A DNA stretch of 64,000 bases from Pseudomonas nabeulensis (GTDB lineage: Bacteria > Pseudomonadota > Gammaproteobacteria > Pseudomonadales > Pseudomonadaceae): assembly GCF_004682045.1 (NCBI RefSeq), contig NZ_QUZT01000004.1, positions 107,415 to 171,414 on the forward strand. The letters run 5' to 3'. Under the pieces are notes generated by a model, which worked only from the letters and a program-made list of their open reading frames with translations, ran no database searches and was not told the DNA's origin. Both the position numbers and the translations under genes were made by a program. Numbering within the stretch: position 1 is the first letter of the stretch; each line of letters starts with the position of its first letter. Positions 7,818-15,898 of this stretch are shown here, in pieces.

Positions 7818-8520
7818 CCCCGAGGCCAGAATCTGAACCTATGGACGGCTCGACACCTTTGTCGGTATTGGGAGGCATAACGGAAGCCAGATAATCTCCA
7901 AATCCACCCCGGCACTTGTAGTCCCGGCGTGCACTGGTGAGCACAGGATTGGTAGCGGTCCAGACAATACGTGCTCCAATCCTCTCGAGGTCTGCAACCA
8001 GTTGAACATCCTCGTGTGCCATCAAATGCTTGAACCCACCAGCGTTCTGATAAGCCTCGGCACTCAGGCCGAGATTGGCCCCATGGATATGGCGATGGTT
8101 CTCGATGAACTGGTACAACGCCAGGTATTGAGTGCGAACCGCCTCGCCGTATTCTCTCCAGCTGTCGACCTCAACTGTTCCACACACCGCGTCAGCGTCA
8201 AACTCAAGCTGACGCGCTAGCCAATCGGGCGGTACAACGGTATCGGCATCCGTGAAAGCAAGCCACCGTGCACCAGCTTTCAGTAACTGCTCAGCACCTA
8301 CAGCTCTCGTCTTACCCACGTTTTGAAAAGAGACACCAATCGACTGTATGCCCATCGCCGCGACGATTGCCTCCGTGCTATCTGAGCAGTCATCCAAGAC
8401 GACAAGTATCTCGACCAACTGATCTTTTAGCGACGGGTGTTCAACCGCGAGGAGTACGGACTCAAGGCATTGGCTGATATAGCGTTCTTCGTTATGAGCA
8501 GGTATCACGATCCCTATCAT
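7810..8520 (-). CDS. Family 2 glycosyltransferase
   Basis: A 236-residue protein with a GT-A fold signature: IGIVIPAHNEERYI at the N-terminus, LVVLDDCSDST (nucleotide-binding strand), and FTDADTVVPPDWL carrying the DxD-type metal site. A later AHEDVQL matches the ED catalytic region of GT2 enzymes. I start at 8520, where AGGGAGAAA precedes the ATG, rather than 8562. No C-terminal membrane segments are seen, so it is probably cytosolic or peripheral. It probably transfers a sugar from a nucleotide or lipid donor; the acceptor is unknown. It is translationally coupled to the small membrane protein downstream. Confidence 0.8.
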   Translation of the reverse strand: MIGIVIPAHNEERYISQCLESVLLAVEHPSLKDQLVEILVVLDDCSDSTEAIVAAMGIQSIGVSFQNVGKTRAVGAEQLLKAGARWLAFTDADTVVPPDWLARQLEFDADAVCGTVEVDSWREYGEAVRTQYLALYQFIENHRHIHGANLGLSAEAYQNAGGFKHLMAHEDVQLVADLERIGARIVWTATNPVLTSARRDYKCRGGFGDYLASVMPPNTDKGVEPSIGSDSGLGVG

Positions 8521-8711
8521 TTTCTCTCCCTTACCTCGCGACGTGTGCCCAGCAATCGACACCGCCCTGATAAGGAAGGTTTAAAGAATCTATCGTAGCG
8601 AGAGCAGCTGCATCTAAAGGAACGTTTCGGAGCGCCATTATCCTGCCAGTATTTACGCCGCCGCGTTCTGAACTAGCCTTGTCGTGTTTAGGCTTTTAAT
8701 CCGGAGAACTG

Positions 8712-8966
8712 ATGGACACGCTAACCAGAGTGGAGGTTGAAGCAGCCCTTTCCGCTCGCCTTCCTAACTGCACAGTTCACTGTGCGTTCAATCCCGACGG
8801 CAGCCTTTCGGTGACCGTGACGGCGCACGATGCTGATCAGTTCACCATCGCCAATATCAATCGCGCCCACTATCACGGGGAATCAGGAATCAATAGGCTC
8901 ATACGGGAAATACTGGAAGAAATGGTCATGTCGAGACAGTCTTCCAGGCGTTCATCTGTGGGGTAA
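8712..8966 (+). CDS. DUF1652-like small protein
   Basis: An 84-residue cytosolic protein with GGAGA before the ATG. The pattern of an N-terminal helix (LTRVEVEAALSARLPNC), a central FNPDGSLSVTVT strand pair and a C-terminal helix (ESGINRLIREILEEM) resembles DUF1652, a family of small Pseudomonas proteins of unknown role. The family match is made by eye. Another small gene follows 15 bp later, so the two are likely cotranscribed. Confidence 0.55.
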   Translation: MDTLTRVEVEAALSARLPNCTVHCAFNPDGSLSVTVTAHDADQFTIANINRAHYHGESGINRLIREILEEMVMSRQSSRRSSVG

Positions 8967-8981
8967 TAAACAGGGATTCAT

Positions 8982-9266
8982 ATGCCGGACTCTACTGAAG
9001 CGACGATGCATTCAATCAAAATTGAATACCTAATGGACACGCTATTCGGAGTGAATCCACTCGCAAGCGAATGCAGAGCACGCATAATGCGCAAAGCGTC
9101 TGGATTTCAGCTGCAACTCGCACTGCCGTGGCCTTGCGAGCTACAACATGCCCACACACTTACCTTCGAATGGGAGGGCGGCTCCTACCGTGGGGTGGTG
9201 CACCACACTGAAAAACTTCCCAGTGGAGAGCTGCTGTTGGACGTCGCCCCACAAGCTCAGTCGTGA
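8982..9266 (+). CDS. Hypothetical protein, 94 aa
   Basis: The ATG at 8982 is preceded by AGGG; internal starts (for example at 9006) are also possible. The protein is beta-rich in the second half (LTFEWEGGSYRGVVHH; SGELLLDVAPQ), a pattern somewhat like PilZ or OB-type small domains, but the hallmark residues of PilZ (RxxxR, DxSxxG) are absent. It is cytosolic and probably cotranscribed with the DUF1652-like gene upstream. Function is unknown. Confidence 0.5.
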   Translation: MPDSTEATMHSIKIEYLMDTLFGVNPLASECRARIMRKASGFQLQLALPWPCELQHAHTLTFEWEGGSYRGVVHHTEKLPSGELLLDVAPQAQS

Positions 9267-9302
9267 TGGCGGAGAAGGTGGAAATTGCGCCTGCCGCTGC
9301 TG

Positions 9303-9545
9303 TTACGCCGAGGGGTCACGCTTCAGATGGGCTTTGGCTTCCAGCACGGCCCGGGCATGCGCCGAATCAGCCAGCCGTTTGAGTTCCTCACATTGGTCCC
9401 AATCAATGACACCGCCGCTTAACAGCGCTTTGGCACCGTCCAGCAGAGCACGGTGGTAAGCATCCGGAGAATTGGCGCGGTAATCGTAGTCGTTCAACGC
9501 CTTGTACCAAGCTTTGAGCTCGGGTCGTTGGGGTAAGTGGCTCAT
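9303..9545 (-). CDS. Hypothetical small helical protein, 80 aa
   Basis: I chose the ATG at 9545 (start MSHLPQRPELKAWYKAL) because AGGATGAG lies upstream; 9554 is an alternative giving three more residues. The protein is soluble and helical, with conserved-looking SPDAYHRALLDGAKALLSGG and DWDQCEELKRLADSAHARAV stretches. Similar short proteins occur widely in Pseudomonas as hypotheticals. It is convergent to the gene ending at 9266. Confidence 0.6.
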   Translation of the reverse strand: MSHLPQRPELKAWYKALNDYDYRANSPDAYHRALLDGAKALLSGGVIDWDQCEELKRLADSAHARAVLEAKAHLKRDPSA

Positions 9546-9814
9546 AATGCTCATCCTGTTTGGAGCAGGGTTTGTCTTTTCGCCTATTTCTATGTGAGAG
9601 CGTCGCCGACCTGAATGTTCAAACACAATCACCCCAAAGCCCCCCTATTCAGCATTGGTGGATAGCGCTGCACGCCACTCGTCGAGGGATATGCACAGCG
9701 TTAAAACTTTATTTACCGTTGCACGCTCCCACTTGTGAAGAGAAAAGAATTTTCTCCTAGATGAATCGATTCAATTGAATCCGACAGTGTGAACGCTGCG
9801 TGGAGATGACAATC

Positions 9815-10252
9815 ATGAACCTGCGCCTACCCATGTTTTTGATCTCGTGTTTTACCTTTTCAAACGCCTTGGCTGCGGCGTGTGATGTCTACACGCACTC
9901 TCAGAGCGATCAGGTACCCGTGGTTGAACAGCACACCTGCTACACGTACGAAGGCGTGCCTTCCGACGCTATCGATTGGTCGTGCAGCAACGAAAACAAG
10001 GACATGACGAACACAAAAAAAACCAAGATCGCTCAATGCGCCGGCGACTATACCGCCAGTTGCAAGGCAACACTCACACAGGAGGCACTTGCGAATCCTC
10101 ATGCAACTGCCAAAGTTCCTGGCCACGCGGGCGCGATGCTTCCCAGCAACGCTGGGGTGGTGACCTATCACTACGCCGCACAGGACCTTAAGCAAGCCAA
10201 AATCGATTGTGAGAAAGACGGCGGGCAGTGGACGTGGCAGTCAGCTCAATAA
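9815..10252 (+). CDS. Secreted hypothetical protein with multiple cysteines
   Basis: A 145-residue protein starting MNLRLPMFLISCFTFSNALA, a clear Sec signal peptide with likely cleavage after ALA. The mature part has about six cysteines (CDVY, HTCYTY, WSCSN, AQCAG, ASCKA, KIDCEK), suggesting disulphides in the periplasm. GGAG 9 nt upstream supports the ATG at 9815 rather than GTG at 9800. It lies 25 bp before a cupin gene on the same strand and may be cotranscribed with it. No family is recognised. Confidence 0.65.
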   Translation: MNLRLPMFLISCFTFSNALAAACDVYTHSQSDQVPVVEQHTCYTYEGVPSDAIDWSCSNENKDMTNTKKTKIAQCAGDYTASCKATLTQEALANPHATAKVPGHAGAMLPSNAGVVTYHYAAQDLKQAKIDCEKDGGQWTWQSAQ

Positions 10253-10277
10253 CCGGATTTCAAATGGCGCATCCCAT

Positions 10278-10805
10278 ATGAACGGCTTTGAGAATGGTAC
10301 TGCGCCAATACCGCTTATGTTTAAGCGCGGTGATACGGTGCCCAATAACCCAGATCTGCCAGTACTTTTTTATTCAGAGGCACTGTCCAAGCCCTTCGAC
10401 GACCCTGCGGCACTCTTTGAAGCAATGTTCGCCAGCCAAGGTTGGCCACCTCAGTGGCGTGATCGGATCTACAACTATCATCATTACCATACACAGGGGC
10501 ACGAAGTGCTGGGTGTCGCAAGCGGCCATGCTCAGCTGATGCTGGGTGGCGAGCACGGGCAGGTTCTGAACGTGAGTACAGGCGATGTGTTGCTGTTGCC
10601 GGCAGGCACCGGACATTGCAGTCTGAGCGCCAGCAAAGACTTCCTCGTAGTAGGCGCCTATCCGCCAGGCCAGCATGCGGATATCTGCCGCGAGGCGCCC
10701 ACCCCGGCACAATTGAGAAATATCGAACGGCTACCATTTCCTGATGAGGGGCCAGTAACGGGCGATCAACGTGTTTTTCGCAGGCTGTGGGTCAGAGATC
10801 GCTAA
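10278..10805 (+). CDS. Cupin-domain protein, YjlB-like
   Basis: A 175-residue protein close in layout to Bacillus YjlB: PNNPDLPVLFY near the N-terminus, then YNYHHYHTQGHEVLGVASG, where the His cluster and Glu are the first cupin motif (metal ligands). GDVLLLPAGTGHCSL is the second cupin motif with its last His. It is a cytosolic small-molecule-binding or catalytic cupin of unknown substrate. The ribosome-binding site is weak. Its 3' end overlaps the convergent PncC-like gene by 4 bp. Confidence 0.75.
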   Translation: MNGFENGTAPIPLMFKRGDTVPNNPDLPVLFYSEALSKPFDDPAALFEAMFASQGWPPQWRDRIYNYHHYHTQGHEVLGVASGHAQLMLGGEHGQVLNVSTGDVLLLPAGTGHCSLSASKDFLVVGAYPPGQHADICREAPTPAQLRNIERLPFPDEGPVTGDQRVFRRLWVRDR

Positions 10806-11302
10806 GCGCCCTCTCCCGCCATGGCTAGCTGGTGAAAATGCGGCAATGATTTCAGGGCATGGAGGGATGCCGCCAATTGGACGTCCTCGCGCGATCCCAT
10901 GAAGCGTTCCTTTCGACTGAACACGCTCAGACCTCGCCCTACTCGATAGGCCCAGGCAAAACACACAGTTCCAGGAGGTATCCCATCGATCACATCAGGA
11001 CCCAGTATGCCCGTGGTCGCGATGGCTACATTTGCCGGACTGTCGTCCAGCGCGCCGAGAACCATCTCCCGAGCAACCTCACAACTCGTGAGATTAAAAG
11101 TATTTATGGTGTATGCGCGGACTTTTAATAGCCGCTGTTTCGCTTCTGGCGAATAGACGACATAAGCACTCTCAATACATGACCCACCTCCGTCGACCTC
11201 CGAAAGCAAAGTGATAATTTTTCCCGCGGTACAAGATTCGGCCGTCGTAATAACCAGTCGATTGCGTTTGAGGTACTCCACGGTAGAAGCGGCGACAAAC
11301 AT
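10802..11302 (-). CDS. PncC/CinA C-terminal-like amidohydrolase
   Basis: A 166-residue single-domain protein matching the CinA C-terminal family, whose members hydrolyse nicotinamide mononucleotide to NaMN in NAD recycling. Visible motifs are VITTAESCTAGKI (catalytic Ser region), YVVYSPEAKQRLL, NLTSCEVAREM, and ATTGILGPD. The first half is well conserved but the C-terminal 40 residues are divergent. A paralogue at 63270-63776 shares the same motif set. Such stand-alone copies in Pseudomonas may be stress-related variants; NMN deamidase activity is untested. Confidence 0.75.
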   Translation of the reverse strand: MFVAASTVEYLKRNRLVITTAESCTAGKIITLLSEVDGGGSCIESAYVVYSPEAKQRLLKVRAYTINTFNLTSCEVAREMVLGALDDSPANVAIATTGILGPDVIDGIPPGTVCFAWAYRVGRGLSVFSRKERFMGSREDVQLAASLHALKSLPHFHQLAMAGEGA

Positions 11303-11475
11303 GATAATTGCTCCTGCGCACGAGCGAATGCGCCATCACCCTGTTCCAAAAACCGACCTTTCAAATCAATCAATGTTCAAGCGAAAGTGTTTTGAACGTG
11401 CACGGCGTCAGGTTTTCCAACGTCTACAGAGTTGAACCTGACTTTCCCAAATTTCGCTTGAGAGAAGGCAAGAGG

Positions 11476-12252
11476 ATGGAACCTACGACAATGATTACCA
11501 AAACAGTCAGAATGGCGATGTCATTTTCCTTGGCGGCAACCTTTACCCTGCTAAGCGCCTGCGCTGGCAATGATTCTCCCTCGAACGTGGGGGCACCCGG
11601 TAAACCCACTGCTCCATCTACCCGAACCCTGGAAGCCGGTGCAGCCCTGCTCCAATCTCGTCCGCCTGTTGATGCATTGAACGCCTATCTGGACGGTTTT
11701 CACTTTTATAACGGCCATCCTGAGGTGCAGATGGAAGCGCATCACTACTGCGCGATTCTCAACGAAGAGGTGATTCAATGCGTGATCTACGACGGCAATC
11801 GTAAGGATGCAAAGTTGATGGGCGTGGAATACATCATCAGCGAGCAGTTATTCAACACACTGCCTACCCCTGAAAAGGCGCTTTGGCACAGCCACGTGCA
11901 CGAAGTGAAATCAGGACAACTGGTCGCGCCGGGAATCCCCGAAGTGGCCGAGCACGCGTTGATGGAAAAACTGGTACATACCTACGGTAAGACCTGGCAT
12001 ACCTGGCATACCGATCTCCACAAACGCCTGCCGCTGGGTGCGCCGCAACTGATGATGGGGTTTACCACCGATGGCCAGGCCGACCCTCGGATGGTTGCCG
12101 AGCGAGATCAGCGAATGGGTATCGACAGCACCGAAAAGAAGAAGACACGCATCGATATAGTTGCGCCACCCATCGCACCGGGTGCGGACGCATGGCAACA
12201 GGGCACCGTTATTCAGATCACCGATCCGACTGTAACGGCCCATCAGCACTGA
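11476..12252 (+). CDS. DUF1264/OBAP-like lipoprotein
   Basis: A 258-residue protein with a signal peptide ending in a lipobox (TLLSAC at about residues 26-31), so probably lipid-anchored in the envelope. The mature domain, with LDGFHFYNGHPEVQMEAHHY, CVIYDGN, GVEYIISEQLFNTLP and EKALWHSHVHEVKSGQL, matches the DUF1264 family, also called oil-body-associated-like, of unknown role. The histidines (HHY, HSHVHE) could bind metal. The start is chosen at 11476 with GAAGGCAAGAGG upstream; 11491 is an alternative. It is divergent from the PncC-like gene. Confidence 0.75.
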   Translation: MEPTTMITKTVRMAMSFSLAATFTLLSACAGNDSPSNVGAPGKPTAPSTRTLEAGAALLQSRPPVDALNAYLDGFHFYNGHPEVQMEAHHYCAILNEEVIQCVIYDGNRKDAKLMGVEYIISEQLFNTLPTPEKALWHSHVHEVKSGQLVAPGIPEVAEHALMEKLVHTYGKTWHTWHTDLHKRLPLGAPQLMMGFTTDGQADPRMVAERDQRMGIDSTEKKKTRIDIVAPPIAPGADAWQQGTVIQITDPTVTAHQH

Positions 12253-12300
12253 ACGCACCACTCAGTCATTTGGATTGAACGATCATTTGCTGGCCCTTCT

Positions 12301-12325
12301 CTATCGCAAGACCAGCGATAGGAGG
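12301..12325 (+). promoter_or_regulatory. Hairpin next to ribosome-binding site
   Basis: CTATCGC (12301-12307) can pair with GCGATAG (12315-12321). The second arm runs directly into the GGAGG ribosome-binding site (12321-12325) of the SDR gene starting at 12331. The hairpin could modulate access to this site. This is seen in sequence; any regulatory role is inference. Confidence 0.3.
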
Positions 12326-12330
12326 ATGTC

Positions 12331-13644
12331 ATGATGATTGATTCAGCAACCGGAATGAGTCCTGGCGAACGATACGCAGTGGAGAGCCTGGAGCGAACAA
12401 GGAGCTTTTGCGGTTTTTTCCTGGATGGAAAATATTACCTGGGTCCCGAACTCTTGACGGCTGTCGGGTGGCTTGAGGGCCAAACATTTATTTACGACGA
12501 GCTCGACGCCTTAGGCGACCCGGTATTCCCCGACCGTGTCGCTGGCACGATTGAAAACCTTACCCTCGTACTGGCCGACGGTGCCCGTTTGAAACTCCAT
12601 CCGATACCTGTTCATGTGCCCAAGGATATGCATGCACGCGCGCCTGTAATGGGAAAAAACAATGGCCAGTTACACGGCAAAACGGTGGTAATCACCGGCG
12701 CCTCAAGCGGCATAGGTCGTGCTGCTGCTCACGCATTCGCAGAACAAAGTACCCGGTTAGTCTTGGCGGCTCGTGATGAAAAGGCGCTGGCAGAAGTGGT
12801 CGAGGAATGTGCTGTACGCGGCGCGCAGGCGATCGCCGTTAAAACCGATGTGACACATGGCGACCAAATGCGCGCGCTGGCGGAAAAGGCTGCGGCTTTC
12901 GGAAATGGCCGCATCGATATCTGGATCAATAACGCCGGTGTAGGGGCCGTCGGCAGCTTCGAAAACACGCCTTTGGAAGCACACGAACAAGTACTGCAAA
13001 CAGACCTGCTCGGTTACCTGCGTGGAGCCCACGTGGCGTGGCCCTATTTCAAAGGCCAGAAAAGCGGGATTCTGATCAATACACTCTCGCTGGGAAGCTG
13101 GGTCGCCCAGCCTTTTGCTGCCGCGTATTCAGCCAGTAAATATGGCCTGCGTGGCTTGACCGAAGCACTGCGCGGCGAATTGGTTGGCTACCCGAATATT
13201 CATGTGTGCGACATCTATCCCGCCGTGATGGATACACCAGGCTTTCGCGATGGCGCAAATTTTACCAGCCATGCATTGACGCCGCCGCCTCCGGTCTATG
13301 ATCCGCGTCAGGTGGCGCGGGCGATGGTCGCTTGTGCGCTGCAACCGAGGAACAGCACCACTGTGGGTGCCGCCGCAACCATCGCTCGAGTCGCGCATTT
13401 TTTGCTGCCAGCCTTTCCCCAGGTATCAGGCTGGCTCACCCGCACCGCCCTACAACGGGCACCCCACTCTGCGACTTCGTCGGGCAACCTGTTTGGACCC
13501 GCCAGCGGTGAGCGCCGCATTGAAGGCGGGTGGCGGCAAACACGCCGCTTACCTTATTGGTTGGTTGCAGCAAGCGCAGCGCTGTTACTCGGCGGTGTGG
13601 TCATTGCTCGCAAGCATTCAACAAACAACAAGCCGCATAACTGA
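12331..13644 (+). CDS. SDR-family oxidoreductase with N-terminal extension and C-terminal anchor
   Basis: A 437-residue protein in three parts. Residues 1-105 are an extra domain of unknown type (FFLDGKYYLGPELLTAVGWL; VAGTIENLTLVLADGARLKL). Residues 110-330 are a classical short-chain dehydrogenase with TGASSGIG (NAD(P) binding), INNAG, a catalytic serine region and YSASK (Tyr/Lys). Residues 410-430 (WLVAASAALLLGGVVIAR) form a membrane anchor. Typical SDRs are about 250-330 residues, so the front domain is an unusual fusion. GGAGG with 5-nt spacing supports the start. The substrate is unknown. Confidence 0.8.
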   Translation: MMIDSATGMSPGERYAVESLERTRSFCGFFLDGKYYLGPELLTAVGWLEGQTFIYDELDALGDPVFPDRVAGTIENLTLVLADGARLKLHPIPVHVPKDMHARAPVMGKNNGQLHGKTVVITGASSGIGRAAAHAFAEQSTRLVLAARDEKALAEVVEECAVRGAQAIAVKTDVTHGDQMRALAEKAAAFGNGRIDIWINNAGVGAVGSFENTPLEAHEQVLQTDLLGYLRGAHVAWPYFKGQKSGILINTLSLGSWVAQPFAAAYSASKYGLRGLTEALRGELVGYPNIHVCDIYPAVMDTPGFRDGANFTSHALTPPPPVYDPRQVARAMVACALQPRNSTTVGAAATIARVAHFLLPAFPQVSGWLTRTALQRAPHSATSSGNLFGPASGERRIEGGWRQTRRLPYWLVAASAALLLGGVVIARKHSTNNKPHN

Positions 13645-13685
13645 AATTGGGGGGCAGCCGCCCCGTTTAAATGAGGTAAATCAGC

Positions 13686-13967
13686 ATGTCTTACAACTTC
13701 CAAGGTAACGCGAGCGTAATGACTGCCTCTCGTCATTTGGGCACACCATCGGATGAATGTTTGAATGAGTCAGCGGAGATCCATCTGAGCAGCAGTGGAA
13801 AACCAACGATTGCGCGTTTGGACTTCGACAAGCCACTGGATTGGCCGGGTAATCCTAACTTTGTCGCAGTCCATTTACCCGATGGCTCCACCGTGAGTGG
13901 CGTCATCGTCGATATAGATCGGCCCACGAATGCGCCCGGATGGGTCACGTTTACAGTAGATGATTGA
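13686..13967 (+). CDS. Hypothetical protein, 93 aa
   Basis: A small, probably soluble and beta-rich protein (PTIARLDFDKPLDWPGNPNF; VAVHLPDGSTVSGVIVDID). It starts 41 bp after the SDR and has AGGTAAA upstream, so it may be on the same transcript. No signal peptide is present. I do not recognise the family. Confidence 0.55.
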   Translation: MSYNFQGNASVMTASRHLGTPSDECLNESAEIHLSSSGKPTIARLDFDKPLDWPGNPNFVAVHLPDGSTVSGVIVDIDRPTNAPGWVTFTVDD

Positions 13968-14068
13968 GGTGTGACAAGCGCCGGAGCTCATCCATCGAAT
14001 TGTCGGACAATTTTTTTGAATTTTTTTTGACGTCAAATATCTGTAATTCATGAGCATAGGGAGGTCTC

Positions 14069-14323
14069 ATGAAAGATAGCAATCTATTTACCATCGAGTA
14101 TCAGCTTCACGGTGAACCGAAGTCCTTCATCGTGCGCGCATCGCAAATGAACAATGCCGAGGCTTGGCATTGGGCCAGCTGCGATGCAGGTGTCGCCGTC
14201 ACACCCAAATTTGGCCAACACACACTCAAGCGTGTTTCCAAGCCGATGGCGGAGAAATACGGCATCACGCAGGTACGCTGGAGCGCCGCGACGCAGGTTC
14301 AGTGGGCGGAGGGCCTTACGTGA
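14069..14323 (+). CDS. DUF6555-like small protein
   Basis: An 84-residue protein with GGGAGG upstream. It carries the family-type core FTIEYQLHGEPKSFIVRA, then MNNAEAWHWASCDAG and the RVSKPMAEKYGI helix. A paralogue is encoded on the other strand at 40248-40517 with the same MNNAEAWHWASCDAG string. The family is pseudomonad-centred and of unknown role. The stop overlaps the start of the next gene by one base (TGATG), implying translational coupling. Confidence 0.7.
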   Translation: MKDSNLFTIEYQLHGEPKSFIVRASQMNNAEAWHWASCDAGVAVTPKFGQHTLKRVSKPMAEKYGITQVRWSAATQVQWAEGLT

Positions 14324-14562
14324 TGAACAGCCAGGCACTTGGTTATACGAAAAGACAAGCACGCGATGATGAGGTCGCGCGAAATAACGAGATGTTTTTC
14401 GAAGCCGATCGACTGGATGCGCAAGCGTACAAAATTATCGAGTCCTACAGCGGCGACGCGCAGACATGGGCGCGCTTCATCGAAGCGAAGAAAGCTGCAG
14501 ATGCGCAACGCACCGCCGCTTACCAAGAGTGGATGCGCATCCATCGTACAAAGCGAAGATAG
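14323..14562 (+). CDS. Hypothetical small helical protein, 79 aa
   Basis: The gene begins at the ATG overlapping the previous stop as TGATG. The product is charged, helical and rich in Ala/Arg (RNNEMFFEADRLDAQAYKII; WARFIEAKKAADAQRTAAY), with no membrane segment. A coiled-coil or helical hairpin is likely. Coupling to the DUF6555-like gene suggests the two act together. Function is unknown. Confidence 0.6.
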   Translation: MNSQALGYTKRQARDDEVARNNEMFFEADRLDAQAYKIIESYSGDAQTWARFIEAKKAADAQRTAAYQEWMRIHRTKRR

Positions 14563-14564
14563 CC

Positions 14565-14591
14565 GTCAGCCCTGTCAAAAACAGGGCTGAC
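14565..14591. terminator. Hairpin between convergent genes
   Basis: GTCAGCCCTGT (14565-14575) and ACAGGGCTGAC (14581-14591) form a perfect 11-bp stem with a 5-nt loop. It lies immediately after the stop at 14562 (+) and 14 bp before the stop of the minus-strand gene at 14605. There is no long T-run, so it may act as a bidirectional or Rho-assisted terminator. Confidence 0.6.
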
Positions 14592-14604
14592 GCCCGGTCA
14601 AGTA

Positions 14605-14784
14605 TCACGCCCCTGACTCAGGGTCTTTTGAAGGCCCGCCAGGGGCGACGCCGCCTTGATCGACGTCCGCCTTCCAGGGGCGGTCGACCGTCGGGTCCTC
14701 CGATTTGTCGTTGCGCTTTGCCGTATCGGGCCGCACCTTTTGCCCGGTTTGCCCCGACGTATGGGGTGTGGATGGTGGGTTCAT
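14605..14784 (-). CDS. Small hydrophilic protein, 59 aa
   Basis: A minus-strand ORF starting at 14784 with GAGGAGGCGTC upstream, an excellent ribosome-binding site. The product starts MNPPSTPHTSGQTGQKVRP and is proline-, aspartate-, glycine- and lysine-rich, without hydrophobic segments, so it is probably disordered. It resembles in style the disordered 86-residue protein at 53262-53522. It lies 9 bp downstream of the quinone reductase gene and is likely cotranscribed with it. Such hydrophilic proteins accompany stress genes, but no function is known. Confidence 0.6.
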   Translation of the reverse strand: MNPPSTPHTSGQTGQKVRPDTAKRNDKSEDPTVDRPWKADVDQGGVAPGGPSKDPESGA

Positions 14785-14793
14785 GACGCCTCC

Positions 14794-15719
14794 TCAATCA
14801 CTGATATGCAGCACGACCTTGCCGTGCACATGCTCATTGGCCAGGTAATCCAGCGCCTGCACCGCAGCCTCCAACTCGAATACCTTGGCGAGGTAGACCC
14901 GCACATTGCCGGCCTTGATCAAGCCGGCGATCTCTGTCAGCTCCTCGCCACGTGGCGCCGCGGTAAAACGTGCGCCGGTCTTGCCGGCTGCCTGCGGATG
15001 GCTGGCTTCGGGCATCGTCAGGGTCGACACCAGCCGGCCCCCTCCCCCAGCACTTGCCAGGAACGGGCCTGGGTGTCGCCGCCGATCAAATCAATCACCA
15101 GGTCAAACTCCTTGCAAATGTCCTCAAAACGCTCGGTCTTGTAGTCGATCGCGCGGTCTGCCCCCAACTCGCGCAAGTACGGCAGGCTGTCCGTGGACGC
15201 GGTGGCGTATACCTCGGCACCCTTGACCTTGGCAAACTGCACGGCCAAGTGGCCCACCCCGCCGGTCCCGCCATGGATCAGGACCTTCTGCCCTTGCTCG
15301 ATCTGTCCGTGCTCCACCAGGGCCTGCCAAGCGGTATGGCCCGCCAACGGTACGCCAGCCGCGACCGGCCAATCCAACGCATGAGGAATACGCGCCAGAT
15401 GCACCGCCGGTACCCGCGAATACTCGGCATAGCCACCGTCGGCACCAATCATCGCAAACACCCGATCACCCTTCTTGAAATCGCTGACGCCCTGCCCGAC
15501 TTTTTCTACCAGGCCGGCGACTTCACGGCCGAGGGTCAGCGGGAGTTTGTCCTGCTTGACCTCCGGGTATTGGCCTTCACGAATCTTGTAGTCCACAGGG
15601 TTGATGCCCACGAAAAAATTCTTGACCAGCACCTCGCCTGCCAGAGGCTCCGGCACCTCGACGTCACAAAACCGCATGACCTCGGGGCCGCCAAACTGCT
15701 CAATCCTGATTGCTTTCAT
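14794..15719 (-). pseudogene. NAD(P)H quinone oxidoreductase, frameshifted
   Basis: A zinc-less medium-chain reductase (QOR/MDR type) split by one frameshift. The first part starts at 15719 (MKAIRIEQFGGPEVM) and includes VLIHGGTGGVGHLAVQ for NADPH binding. It runs off-frame after WQVLGEG. The second part resumes in another frame as STLTMPEASHPQAAGK through GKVVLHISD to the stop at 14794. Adding one C to the run at 15038-15042 restores a continuous protein of about 308 residues, the normal family length. Either a sequencing error in a homopolymer or a real recent mutation explains it. The intact enzyme would reduce quinones or enones with NADPH. Confidence 0.8.
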
Positions 15720-15790
15720 GTTACGCACCTCGTTGTCTGTTCAAAGCACACAGGGGTGTGGAGGACCGTCGATGTCCAGGGGTTCACTTG

Positions 15791-15898
15791 ATGTCGAGCA
15801 ACACTGACAAACGGCAGCTTCCACCCACGAATCCACTCGAACCTTTGCGTCTACCGGCCCGTCCCAACTGTATTCAGCCAAGACCCGGGAGTGCCTGA
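15791..15898 (+). CDS. Possible 35-aa leader ORF before the molybdoenzyme
   Basis: An ATG at 15791 with AGGGG upstream opens a 35-codon frame (start MSSNTDKRQLPPTNP) whose TGA overlaps the ATG of the FdhF-like gene by one base. This may be a translationally coupled leader. The peptide is proline-rich and not recognised, so it could also be chance. Confidence 0.3.
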   Translation: MSSNTDKRQLPPTNPLEPLRLPARPNCIQPRPGSA

